Shown in pieces: positions 56,155 through 64,000 of a stretch of 64,000 bases of DNA. The notes below the pieces were generated by a model, which ran no database searches, was not told where the DNA came from, and saw nothing but the letters and a program-made list of their open reading frames with translations. The stretch comes from Bacteroidales bacterium. Its GTDB lineage: Bacteria; Bacteroidota; Bacteroidia; Bacteroidales; GWA2-32-17. Location: NCBI GenBank assembly GCA_026416095.1, contig JAOAFV010000044.1:1-64000 (forward strand), written 5' to 3'. The position numbers and the translations under genes were made by a program. How positions within the stretch are numbered: position 1 is the first letter of the stretch; each line of letters opens with the position of its first letter.

Positions 56155-57543
56155 ATGTACGATATTGTAGTTATTGGAAGTGGGCCAGGTGGGTATGTTG
56201 CTGCTATCAGAGCTTCTCAATTGGGATTTAAAACAGCTGTTGTAGAGAAAGCAGAGTTAGGAGGAGTGTGTTTAAATTGGGGTTGTATTCCTACTAAAGC
56301 ATTATTAAAAAGTGCTCAAGTTTATGAAAATATAAAGAAAGCAAAAGAATTTGGGATACATGTAGATAATTATTCTGTTAATTATAATGACGTCATAAAA
56401 AGGAGTCGTAACATTGCTCAAACAATGAGTAAAGGAATTGAATATTTATTTAGGAAAAATAAAGTAGATATAATTAGAGGTACAGCTAAATTAACAGATG
56501 AAAATCAAGTTATAGTGAGAAACATAGAAAAAGATGAGGAGACACAATTAAAGTCAAAACATATAATAATTGCAACCGGTTCGCGCGCTAAAGATTTACC
56601 CAATTTACAAGTAGATAGTAAATATGTAATATCTTATCGAGAGGCTTTAAGTAGTACCGAATTACCAAAAAGAATTTTAATAGTTGGAGCGGGTGCAATT
56701 GGATGCGAATTTGCTTATTTTTATAATACAATGGGTTCGCAAGTTACTCTTGTTGAATATATGCCAGAAATTCTTCCAATGGCCGATATAGAAATAAGTA
56801 AATCTTTGGAAAGATCTTTCAAAAGAAATAATATAAATGTTTTCACATCATCATTTGTTAAAGGTTATAGAATAGAAAACAATAAAATTATTGTAGAAAT
56901 TCAAACCGATCAAGAAGTAAAAATATTAGAAGTAGATAAAATATTATTAGCAGTTGGGGTTACATCTAACATTGAGAATTTGGGATTAGACGAACTTAAA
57001 ATAAAAACTCAAAATAATAAGATAATAGTTAACGAGCATTATGAGACAAATGTAAAAAATATTTATGCAATTGGCGATGTTATAAATACTCCTGCCCTTG
57101 CTCATGTTGCTTCTGCAGAAGGAATATATTGTGTAGAATATCTTGCAGGAAAAAAACCAAAATCGATTAACTATAATGCTATACCTTGGTGTGTTTATAC
57201 TAATCCAGAAGTTAGTTGTGTAGGATTGACTGAAAAACAAGCAACAGAAAGTAATTATAACATTAAAGTTGGAAAATTTCCTTTTACAGCTTCGGGTAAA
57301 GCAAAAGCAGTAGGGAATTACGATGGTTTTGTAAAAGTTATTTTAAATACTCATACGAATGAAATTCTTGGTGTTCATGCAATTGGATACAATGTTACAG
57401 AAATAATTGCCGAAGCTACCCTTGCTATAAATAACAATATTAACATTCATAGTTTAATAAAGAGTATACATCCTCACCCAACAATAAGTGAAGCTCTTAT
57501 GGAAGCTGCTGCACATGCAAATAATGAAGCTATTCACTTATAA
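56155..57543 (+). CDS. lpdA: Dihydrolipoyl dehydrogenase
   Basis: The protein has about 462 residues. MYDIVVIGSGPGGYVAAIRA is the FAD-binding start, GGVCLNWGCIPTKALL holds the redox-active Cys pair, ILIVGAGAIGCEFAYFY is the NAD-binding fold, NIYAIGDVINTPALAHVASA is the second FAD motif, and HPHPTISEALMEAA contains the active-site His-Glu pair at the dimer interface. It is the E3 component of 2-oxo acid dehydrogenase or glycine cleavage complexes. ATG 56155 gives the family N-terminus; a TTG at 56140 is less likely. No E1 or E2 genes are adjacent. Confidence 0.95.
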   Translation: MYDIVVIGSGPGGYVAAIRASQLGFKTAVVEKAELGGVCLNWGCIPTKALLKSAQVYENIKKAKEFGIHVDNYSVNYNDVIKRSRNIAQTMSKGIEYLFRKNKVDIIRGTAKLTDENQVIVRNIEKDEETQLKSKHIIIATGSRAKDLPNLQVDSKYVISYREALSSTELPKRILIVGAGAIGCEFAYFYNTMGSQVTLVEYMPEILPMADIEISKSLERSFKRNNINVFTSSFVKGYRIENNKIIVEIQTDQEVKILEVDKILLAVGVTSNIENLGLDELKIKTQNNKIIVNEHYETNVKNIYAIGDVINTPALAHVASAEGIYCVEYLAGKKPKSINYNAIPWCVYTNPEVSCVGLTEKQATESNYNIKVGKFPFTASGKAKAVGNYDGFVKVILNTHTNEILGVHAIGYNVTEIIAEATLAINNNINIHSLIKSIHPHPTISEALMEAAAHANNEAIHL

Positions 57544-57603
57544 GGTTTTGTATGCTATTCTTTGAGTTTGTAAAAGAAAGCTTTTTGTATGCATTATGTA
57601 TAA

Positions 57604-57691
57604 ATGTTTCAAACATTACAAACCTTATGAATTAACCAGCGGGTGGTATAATTCAGAAAGTGAAAATTAAAATTATTAATGTTTCAAACAT
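57604..57691. repeat. Duplicated palindromic motif ATGTTTCAAACAT
   Basis: The 13-base perfect palindrome ATGTTT-C-AAACAT occurs at 57604-57616 and again at 57679-57691, 75 bases apart. The similarity extends a little: AA before each copy, and TACAAACC or ACCAAACC after it. The pair lies between the convergent lpd and recQ genes. It could be a protein-binding site pair, a remnant of a repeat family, or part of an RNA hairpin. No T-tract follows directly, so a simple terminator is not clear. Confidence 0.55.
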
Positions 57692-57754
57692 ACCAAACCC
57701 CCTGAGAGTGCAATAAAATACTTTTTTTCATTCTAAAGTGGTAATCTTGATGTA

Positions 57755-59947
57755 TTAATTACCAAGTTCTGATATAAATTTTAATCTTATTAATCTAAGT
57801 TCTTCTTCTGTATAATCAGGTCCAAGTTCTTTTAAAGCATCTGAAATACTATCGGTTTCGGCTTTTTTAAAATATTCGTATGCTTCTTCAATTTTTTCGG
57901 GTTCGATTAATTCTTCAACAGCATATTTAATATCTAATTTAGTACCGCTATATACAATAGCCTCAAGTTCATCAAGTAATTCATTAAAATCGACTTGCTT
58001 AGCGTTGCAAATGTCTTCGAACGATATTTTTCTGTCAATAGATTGAATTAAAAAGATTTTTAAACTACTTTTGGGAGGAGCAGATTTAATAACCATATCT
58101 TGCGGGCGCTCTATTTCGTTTTCTTCAACATATTTTTTAATTAAATCAAGAAATGGTTGCCCATATTTTTGAGCTTTACCTGCTCCAACACCAACTATAT
58201 TTTTTAATTCGTCCATTGTAATTGGGTAATGAGTAGCCATTTCTTCAAGTGAATTATCCTGAAAAATAACAAAAGGAGGCAAATTTAGTTTTTTTGCAAT
58301 ACTTTTTCTTAAATCTTTTAGCATTGCAAACAAAGTAGAATCGGCAGCATTATCTCCAATTTGTCTTGTAATAAAATCTTCGTCATCGCCTTCTTCATAT
58401 TCGTGATCTTTTAGTAGTTTGATTTCGTAAGGTTCCTTTAAAAATTTTTTGCCCTCAGGGGTTAACTTTAATACACCATAGTTTTCTAAATCTTTTTCTA
58501 TTAACTTTTTAATTAGTAGTTGTCTTATAATACCTAACCAGAATCTTTTACTTTCGTCTGATCCAGCACCAAATGATTCAAGTAAATGGTGATTATAGCT
58601 TTTAATGGTCGAGGTTGCATTACCGATTAAGATTTCAGCTATATGTTCAGCTTTGAATTTTTCGTTTACTTCTTGAATACATTCAAGTAAAGTTAAAGTA
58701 GTTTCTTTGCCATCGAATTCGGTTTTTGGATTAAGACAATTGTCGCAGTTTCCACAGTTATCTTCTTCGAAGTCCTCTCCAAAGTAATTTAATAAAACTT
58801 TTCTACGGCATACCGATGATTCGGCATAAGCAATGGTTTCTAATAAAAGATGTTTAGCTATTTCAAGTTCAGAAACAGGTTTACCTTGAATATATTTTTC
58901 AATTTTTATTACATCGTCGTAATTATAGAAAGCAATGCAATGACCTTCACCACCATCTCTGCCGGCTCTACCTGTTTCTTGATAATACGATTCTAAGCTT
59001 TTAGGCATATCGTAATGGATAATGAATCTAATATCGGGTTTGTCGATACCCATTCCAAAAGCAATTGTTGCAACCATTACTTCAACTTCTTCCATTAAAA
59101 ATGCGTCTTGATTACGATTACGGGTTGCTGTATCGAGTCCGGCATGGTATGGTAAAGCTCTAATACCATTAGCAACAAGACGAGCAGCCATTTCTTCAAC
59201 CTTTTTACGTGTTAAACAGTAAATAATACCTGATTTTCCAGGGTTGGATTTTATATATTTTATTATTTCTTTTGTTGCACCAATTTTTGGTCTAACTTCA
59301 TAATATAAGTTTGGCCTATTAAAAGAGGTTTTAAATACATCGGCGTCCATTATATCGAGGGTTTTAAGAATATCGTGTTGAACTTTTGGTGTTGCTGTAG
59401 CAGTAAGAGCTATAATAGGTTTCAGCCCAACTTCGTTTATCATTGGTCTTATTCTTCTATATTCAGGACGAAAATCGTGACCCCATTCCGAAATGCAATG
59501 TGCTTCATCAATAGCATAAAATGAAATATTTACCTTTTTTAAAAATTCAATGTTTTCTTCTTTTGCAAGTGATTCTGGTGCAAGATATAATATTTTAGTT
59601 TTACCATTTAAAACATCGCTTTTTACTTTATTAATTTGAGCTTTTGTGAGTGAAGAGTTAAGAAAATGAGCAACCCTTTCATCTACGCTAAATGCTCTCA
59701 TCATATCAACTTGGTTCTTCATTAGGGCAATTAATGGTGATATAACTACTGCTGTACCTTCTTGAGCTATAGCAGGAAGCTGATAACAGAGCGATTTTCC
59801 GCCACCCGTAGGCATTAAAACAAATGTATTTCTGCCTTTGAGCAAGTTTTTAATAATTTCTTCCTGCTTTAGTTTGAAATTATCGAAACCAAAATATTTC
59901 TTTAGCAATTCGTGCATTCTAATATCTTCGGTTCTTATTGTTGCCAT
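57755..59947 (-). CDS. recQ: ATP-dependent DNA helicase RecQ
   Basis: The 730-residue protein has all RecQ parts. The helicase core contains LMPTGGGKSLCYQLPA (motif I), AIDEAHCISEWGHDFRPEYR (motif II), ALTATATPKV and a C-terminal core with IAFGMGIDKPDIRFIIHYDM and QETGRAGRDG. An RQC zinc-binding module follows (CRRKVLLNYF and CGNCDNC), a winged helix, and an HRDC domain at about 545-610 (LRKSIAKKLNLPPFVIFQDN). A further 100 helical residues close the protein. It unwinds DNA 3' to 5' in recombination and repair. It is transcribed alone. Confidence 0.97.
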   Translation of the reverse strand: MATIRTEDIRMHELLKKYFGFDNFKLKQEEIIKNLLKGRNTFVLMPTGGGKSLCYQLPAIAQEGTAVVISPLIALMKNQVDMMRAFSVDERVAHFLNSSLTKAQINKVKSDVLNGKTKILYLAPESLAKEENIEFLKKVNISFYAIDEAHCISEWGHDFRPEYRRIRPMINEVGLKPIIALTATATPKVQHDILKTLDIMDADVFKTSFNRPNLYYEVRPKIGATKEIIKYIKSNPGKSGIIYCLTRKKVEEMAARLVANGIRALPYHAGLDTATRNRNQDAFLMEEVEVMVATIAFGMGIDKPDIRFIIHYDMPKSLESYYQETGRAGRDGGEGHCIAFYNYDDVIKIEKYIQGKPVSELEIAKHLLLETIAYAESSVCRRKVLLNYFGEDFEEDNCGNCDNCLNPKTEFDGKETTLTLLECIQEVNEKFKAEHIAEILIGNATSTIKSYNHHLLESFGAGSDESKRFWLGIIRQLLIKKLIEKDLENYGVLKLTPEGKKFLKEPYEIKLLKDHEYEEGDDEDFITRQIGDNAADSTLFAMLKDLRKSIAKKLNLPPFVIFQDNSLEEMATHYPITMDELKNIVGVGAGKAQKYGQPFLDLIKKYVEENEIERPQDMVIKSAPPKSSLKIFLIQSIDRKISFEDICNAKQVDFNELLDELEAIVYSGTKLDIKYAVEELIEPEKIEEAYEYFKKAETDSISDALKELGPDYTEEELRLIRLKFISELGN

Positions 59948-59964
59948 TTTAAATTTTTTATCGT

Positions 59965-59972
59965 TATTTTTG
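59965..59972 (+). promoter_or_regulatory. Possible -7 promoter element (TATTTTTG) for kdsD-lptB
   Basis: TATTTTTG fits TAnnTTTG and lies 76 bases before the kdsD start, in the divergent gap between recQ and kdsD. Being T-rich, it could also occur by chance. Confidence 0.25.
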
Positions 59973-60048
59973 TAGTTAAAATTATAGCATTTATTTTAAT
60001 AATCAAAAAATTTTTGTTTTGCTTTTGACAAAATAAAATAAAAAATTG

Positions 60049-61008
60049 ATGAACGAAATTAAATTATTTTTTGAAAGTGTTTTAGAAATTGAGGCGCAAG
60101 CAATATTAAAAATAAAATCTATTAATACACCAATAATAGAAAAAATTGTTGACAAAATATTAAAAAGCAAAGGAAGGATTATTGTAACAGGAATAGGAAA
60201 AAGTGCAATAATTGCACAGAAGTTTGTAGCAACATTAAATAGTACCGGAACCTCAGCTATTTTTTTACATGCAGCCGATGCTATACATGGTGACCTTGGC
60301 GTTATATTGCCCGATGATATTGTTTTTTGTTTGTCGAAAAGTGGTAATACTCCAGAAATAAAAGTATTGGTGCCTCTTATAAAACATGCTGGTAATTGTT
60401 TAGTTGCTATTGTTGGCGATAGTAGTTCGTATTTAGCACAACATGCCGATTACATAATTTATACGCCAGTTGAAAGAGAAGCATGTCCATTAAATCTTGC
60501 CCCAACAGCAAGTACAACTGTACAACTTGTAGTTTGTGACGCAATTGCAATGACATTGTTAAAATTGCGTGGTTTTACTGCCGAAGATTTTGCTCGTTAT
60601 CACCCTGGCGGAACACTTGGCAGAAAACTTTATATGAGAGTTGTAGATATCATTGAAAAAAGAGATTACCCACAAGTTATGCCAGAAGAAAACATAAAAA
60701 ATGTTATTATTGAAATATCTTCGAAACGACTTGGAGCAACAGCAGTTATTGAAAATAACAAAGTTGTGGGTATTATAACCGATGGCGATTTAAGGCGAAT
60801 GTTAGAAAAACATGATAATTTTCTGAACTTAAAAGCTAAAGATATAATGACAAAAGAGCCTAAAACAATATTTGCTGACGAGCATGCAGTTAATGCGTTT
60901 TATATAATGGAAAAACATAAAATTACTCAGCTAATAGTGCTTAATGAAAAAAACGAATACTCAGGTATGATTCATTTACATGATATTTTACGAGCAGGAA
61001 TTGTATAA
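60049..61008 (+). CDS. kdsD: Arabinose-5-phosphate isomerase (KpsF/GutQ family)
   Basis: The protein has about 319 residues. A SIS domain ([47 protein letters not shown]) carries the sugar-phosphate site, and [20 protein letters not shown] is the family's linker motif. Two CBS domains follow (about 200-319; [31 protein letters not shown]). It converts ribulose-5-phosphate to arabinose-5-phosphate, the first step to Kdo. ATG 60049 is preferred over TTG 60046. It is followed by lptB, a common LPS-related pairing. Confidence 0.95.
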   Translation: MNEIKLFFESVLEIEAQAILKIKSINTPIIEKIVDKILKSKGRIIVTGIGKSAIIAQKFVATLNSTGTSAIFLHAADAIHGDLGVILPDDIVFCLSKSGNTPEIKVLVPLIKHAGNCLVAIVGDSSSYLAQHADYIIYTPVEREACPLNLAPTASTTVQLVVCDAIAMTLLKLRGFTAEDFARYHPGGTLGRKLYMRVVDIIEKRDYPQVMPEENIKNVIIEISSKRLGATAVIENNKVVGIITDGDLRRMLEKHDNFLNLKAKDIMTKEPKTIFADEHAVNAFYIMEKHKITQLIVLNEKNEYSGMIHLHDILRAGIV

Positions 61009-61018
61009 TAAGATTTTT

Positions 61019-61783
61019 ATGATTGATTGTTCTGTTTTAAAAGCCGAAAATTTAGTTAAAAGGTACAAGCTCAGAACAGTTGTTAATAATGTAAATATTA
61101 CAGTTAAACAAGGAGAAATTGTTGGGCTTCTTGGGCCTAATGGAGCTGGGAAAACAACAACTTTTTACATGATAGTTGGACTTATAAAACCTAATGCAGG
61201 TAAGGTTTTTATTGATGATATTAATATAACAGATTATCCTATTTATAAAAGAGCCCGATTAGGTATAGGATATTTATCGCAAGAGCCTTCGGTATTTAGG
61301 CGTATGTCGGTCGAAGACAACATTAAATGTGTACTTGAAATGTCTGATTTCGATCAGCAATATCAAAAACAAAGGCTAGAAGAGCTATTAACAGAATTTA
61401 ATTTACATAAAGTGCGAAAAAACCTTGGGATACAACTTTCAGGTGGTGAACGACGTCGGACCGAAATAGCTCGAGCTCTCGCATTAAATCCTAAATTTAT
61501 CTTATTAGATGAACCATTTGTTGGTGTTGACCCAATTGCTGTAGAAGATATTCAAGAAATAATAATTAAATTAAGAGAAAAAAATATTGGTATTCTTATT
61601 ACAGATCATAATGTACACGAAACTTTATCTATAACAGATAGAGCATACTTACTTATAGATGGACAAATTTTTAAATCAGGTACAGCTTACGATTTAAGTA
61701 TCGATGAGCAAGTACGACGATTATACCTTGGAAAAAATTTCGAATTGCGAAGTTTAAAGTTTAGAACAACTCAGAAGCATTAA
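61019..61783 (+). CDS. lptB: LPS export ABC transporter ATPase LptB
   Basis: The protein has about 254 residues. Walker A is [20 protein letters not shown], the Q-loop is [19 protein letters not shown], the signature is [16 protein letters not shown], and Walker B is [20 protein letters not shown], with the switch His in [10 protein letters not shown]. The sequence [12 protein letters not shown] and the F-V-G-V-D-P-I-A phrase are specific to LptB, which powers LPS transport from the inner membrane. ATG 61019 gives the usual N-terminus; ATG 60980 would overlap kdsD. Its 3' end overlaps the convergent cphA-like gene by 23 bases. Confidence 0.95.
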   Translation: MIDCSVLKAENLVKRYKLRTVVNNVNITVKQGEIVGLLGPNGAGKTTTFYMIVGLIKPNAGKVFIDDINITDYPIYKRARLGIGYLSQEPSVFRRMSVEDNIKCVLEMSDFDQQYQKQRLEELLTEFNLHKVRKNLGIQLSGGERRRTEIARALALNPKFILLDEPFVGVDPIAVEDIQEIIIKLREKNIGILITDHNVHETLSITDRAYLLIDGQIFKSGTAYDLSIDEQVRRLYLGKNFELRSLKFRTTQKH

Positions 61784-63989
61784 GAGAAAATTCCTTTAAT
61801 AAATCTCTTATGTCAAGCTCGTCGTAGTTGAATATGTATCCAACAATACAAAATGCAAGTAGACACTCTAATTTATATTGCTCGTTATATAAGTTTTTTG
61901 AAATCTCGTCGAGATAGCACATTACAAATCTTTTCTTTTTGTGATATAATATAATCCTATAATCATCGACACAACAGCATGTTTCACCATTATTTATTAA
62001 ATTATCTAAAATACTTGAGTTTTTATAGGTCGAAAAGTATGCAATCTTGCAATCTATTCTTTCGCTAGAGTTGAGAATATAATTATTGTCTGCATTTATA
62101 ATTGCATAACCATCTTTTCTAACCTCTTCAACAACAACCGACATTGCATAAGTAGCATCATCAATATCTCTTATATGATCGTATTGGTAATAGTCTGATT
62201 TATCATAAACATTTAAGAATATGCCAATATAAGCTTTTTTATATCCCAACCCATGATTTAAAATACTTTCTATTGGAGTTTCAAAAATTGCCATTTCAAT
62301 GTATGGGTCTTTTAGTATAATATTAACATTATTGCTATCATAACAATTATTTTTCGAAACGTAGTAATTATTAATAAAAATACCTTTACTATTTACAACA
62401 CCTGTCTTAATATTTCGCTTTGTAAAGGCAAAATTCAACAAATAAGTTAAAAAAGTTTTTCCTTTTGACCCGGTAATTGAAATAATAGGTATCTCGTATT
62501 TTTGATCGTCTTTGAAAAGTGTGTCTATGAAGTATTTTTGTACAGGTCTTGACTCACCAATTGTAGGATTAATATGCATTCTAAAATCAGGAGCTGCATT
62601 AATTTCTAATACTCTTGCATCGTTTTCGTACAAAGGTTTTGAAATATCTTCCGAAATAATATCTATGCCTGCAACATCGAGATTAAAAACCCCAGCTATT
62701 CTTTCGGCAATGAAACAATTAAAAGGATGTACATTTTCAGTAACATCAATAGAAGTTGCACCACTTCGCATGTTTCCAGTATTTTTAAGAAATATTTTCT
62801 CGTTTTCTGGTAGAATACTTGATAAGTTATAATTATTTAGCTCAAGTATTTTCAAGGTATCTTCATCGATTTCAACTTTAGTTAATTTTCCTTTATCGCC
62901 GTATTCTCTTAAAGGATCGTTATTTAATTTATCAATTAATTCCTGTATAGTTGATTTTCCATCGCCTATTATAAAAGGAGGTATTAATTGAGAAGCTGCT
63001 ACAACTTTATTATTTATAACAAGAATTCTATATGTGTTTCCTTTTATATACTCTTGCACAAGCACTTCAGGATCGTAACTATAAGTCCATATGTATGCTT
63101 TAATTATAGAATGTTCGTCTTTTAAATTAACACTTACTTTTTTTCCCCTGTATCCTTTGCATGGTTTTATGACAATAGCACACTGTTTTTCATGAAAAAA
63201 ATTTAAAACATCGTTAATATTTTTTGCCAAAATGCTGTCGGGAACAGGGATACTTAACTCTTGTAATAATTGTTGTGTATAATATTTATCATCGGTTTTT
63301 TCTATTGCTAGGTACCCTGCATTTTGTGTAAGTGTGGCTCTTATAAGTTTACGATAACAACCTGTACCAATTTGAACAAAGTTATACTTGTCGAGACGAA
63401 TAAAAGGTATATCTCGTTTGTTCAGTTCGTTGATTATTTGTTGAGTAGAATATCCAAACATTCTGTTTTCCCTTATAATTACAAGTTTTTCTATGATATT
63501 ACTTATATTGCACTCTTCGTTTCTTAAAATTGAATTTATAATGTGAATTGCCATTTTTCCTGCATATATTCCAGCATATTCATCGGCAAATCTAAAAACT
63601 ACATTATAAACTCCTTTTTCTTTAGTTTCGCGAGTTTTGCCAAAACCAATATTCATTTTTGCAAGATTTTGCAATTCAATGGCAATATGTTCCATTACGT
63701 GTCCAAGAAGAGTTCCTTCGTTAAGCCTTATATAAAATCCACCTTTTTGCTTTAGTGAACAGTAATGTTCTTCTAAAGAAGGTATTAATTGTTTAAGTTT
63801 TTCATTAAAGCCAGGAATTTGAGTTGTAAAAACTTCGTCGTATTCGTTTAATTTAATGCGGAATAGAATAACTTTATCGCCACTAAAATAGTTTGCTCCA
63901 ATTAAAACCTTATAGTTTAAAAGTTCAACAGGTGAGTTAAAAAAAGGTTCTTCGATAATTTTCTTTAAAATTTCATTATTATTGCCCAT
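61761..63989 (-). CDS. cphA: Cyanophycin synthetase-like protein (short form)
   Basis: The 742-residue protein has the CphA N-terminal domain ([36 protein letters not shown]), an ATP-grasp domain at about 220-480 ([52 protein letters not shown]) and a Mur-ligase-like domain with P-loop TGSKGKT at about 506-512. CphA polymerises aspartate and arginine into cyanophycin, a nitrogen store. Typical CphA is about 870 residues; this protein has only 230 residues after the P-loop, so the C-terminal lid part is short or missing. No cyanophycinase gene is in the window, but the region upstream (beyond 64000) is not visible. Confidence 0.85.
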   Translation of the reverse strand: MGNNNEILKKIIEEPFFNSPVELLNYKVLIGANYFSGDKVILFRIKLNEYDEVFTTQIPGFNEKLKQLIPSLEEHYCSLKQKGGFYIRLNEGTLLGHVMEHIAIELQNLAKMNIGFGKTRETKEKGVYNVVFRFADEYAGIYAGKMAIHIINSILRNEECNISNIIEKLVIIRENRMFGYSTQQIINELNKRDIPFIRLDKYNFVQIGTGCYRKLIRATLTQNAGYLAIEKTDDKYYTQQLLQELSIPVPDSILAKNINDVLNFFHEKQCAIVIKPCKGYRGKKVSVNLKDEHSIIKAYIWTYSYDPEVLVQEYIKGNTYRILVINNKVVAASQLIPPFIIGDGKSTIQELIDKLNNDPLREYGDKGKLTKVEIDEDTLKILELNNYNLSSILPENEKIFLKNTGNMRSGATSIDVTENVHPFNCFIAERIAGVFNLDVAGIDIISEDISKPLYENDARVLEINAAPDFRMHINPTIGESRPVQKYFIDTLFKDDQKYEIPIISITGSKGKTFLTYLLNFAFTKRNIKTGVVNSKGIFINNYYVSKNNCYDSNNVNIILKDPYIEMAIFETPIESILNHGLGYKKAYIGIFLNVYDKSDYYQYDHIRDIDDATYAMSVVVEEVRKDGYAIINADNNYILNSSERIDCKIAYFSTYKNSSILDNLINNGETCCCVDDYRIILYHKKKRFVMCYLDEISKNLYNEQYKLECLLAFCIVGYIFNYDELDIRDLLKEFSLNASELF

Positions 63990-64000
63990 TAATTATTGTT

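Noticed and set aside
57604-57740. The palindromes after lpd considered as a terminator pair
   Set aside because: The stems are only 6 pairs and AT-rich, and neither is followed directly by a T-tract in the lpd direction; kept as a repeat instead.

Overview
The window is a strongly AT-rich stretch of chromosome from a member of the Bacteroidota, most likely a Bacteroidia-type organism (order not determinable by eye). The evidence is lineage-specific: a fused LpxC-FabZ protein, GldE and GldD next to Ssb, a PorQ homologue, proteins with type IX secretion (T9SS) sorting tails (two type A, one gliding-associated type), a PF14121-type putative porin, GSCFA, PorT-like beta-barrels, a group of short overlapping genes without Shine-Dalgarno sequences, and repeated TAnnTTTG boxes (the Bacteroidota -7 promoter element). 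LpxA, LpxC, KdsD, LptB and outer-membrane barrels show a Gram-negative envelope with lipid A/Kdo.

Layout. 1-7.7 kb: a decayed WG-repeat gene, small exported proteins, a 1419-residue T9SS adhesin with SprB repeats and PKD domains, an unrecognised gene whose 5' part is frameshifted, and a beta-barrel. 7.7-14.1 kb: porin, GT9 glycosyltransferase, U32 peptidase-family protein, a NarL-type histidine kinase whose receiver-like N-terminus is broken by two frame changes, and an exported protein. 14.3-21.2 kb: a radical SAM enzyme and two divergent ECF sigma-factor modules with anti-sigma-like and surface proteins. 21.3-28.2 kb: atpDC, a hydrolase, ssb-gldE-gldD, a phosphopantetheinyl transferase, an archaeal-type GGGP synthase and lgt. 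28.2-33 kb: a zinc metallopeptidase lipoprotein, a T9SS-sorted secreted protein and murI. 33-34.5 kb: a gene-poor stretch holding a two-repeat CRISPR-like unit without cas genes. 34.5-44.2 kb: GSCFA protein, cyclase-HD protein, a large propeller/barrel protein, TauE/SafE, M20 amidohydrolase, ruvX, def, TPR lipoprotein and a second TauE/SafE. 44.7-52 kb: trmH, HU, porQ, rlmH, a 12-TM histidine kinase and birA. 52.9-64 kb: lpxC/fabZ-lpxA-queG, lpd, recQ, kdsD-lptB and a cyanophycin-synthetase-like gene.

How the genes fit together. Much of the window builds or decorates the outer envelope: lipid A and Kdo synthesis and LPS transport (lpxC/fabZ, lpxA, kdsD, lptB), lipoprotein maturation (lgt), T9SS and gliding parts (porQ, gldD, gldE) and their cargo, barrels and porins. 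Regulatory capacity comes from two ECF sigma factors, two histidine kinases and a degenerate nucleotide cyclase-HD protein. Housekeeping genes are interspersed.

The most noteworthy items are the orphan CRISPR-like repeat pair at 34210-34303 with a GC-rich spacer, two genes whose reading frame leaves and returns to the same frame (5.66-5.96 kb and 11.83-11.91 kb), a cyclase domain lacking one metal-binding Asp, a large pseudo-peptidase/propeller/barrel protein, and a short cyanophycin-synthetase-like protein. I saw no tRNA or rRNA gene, no intact insertion sequence and no cas gene. I did not see a complete, clearly new multi-gene system.
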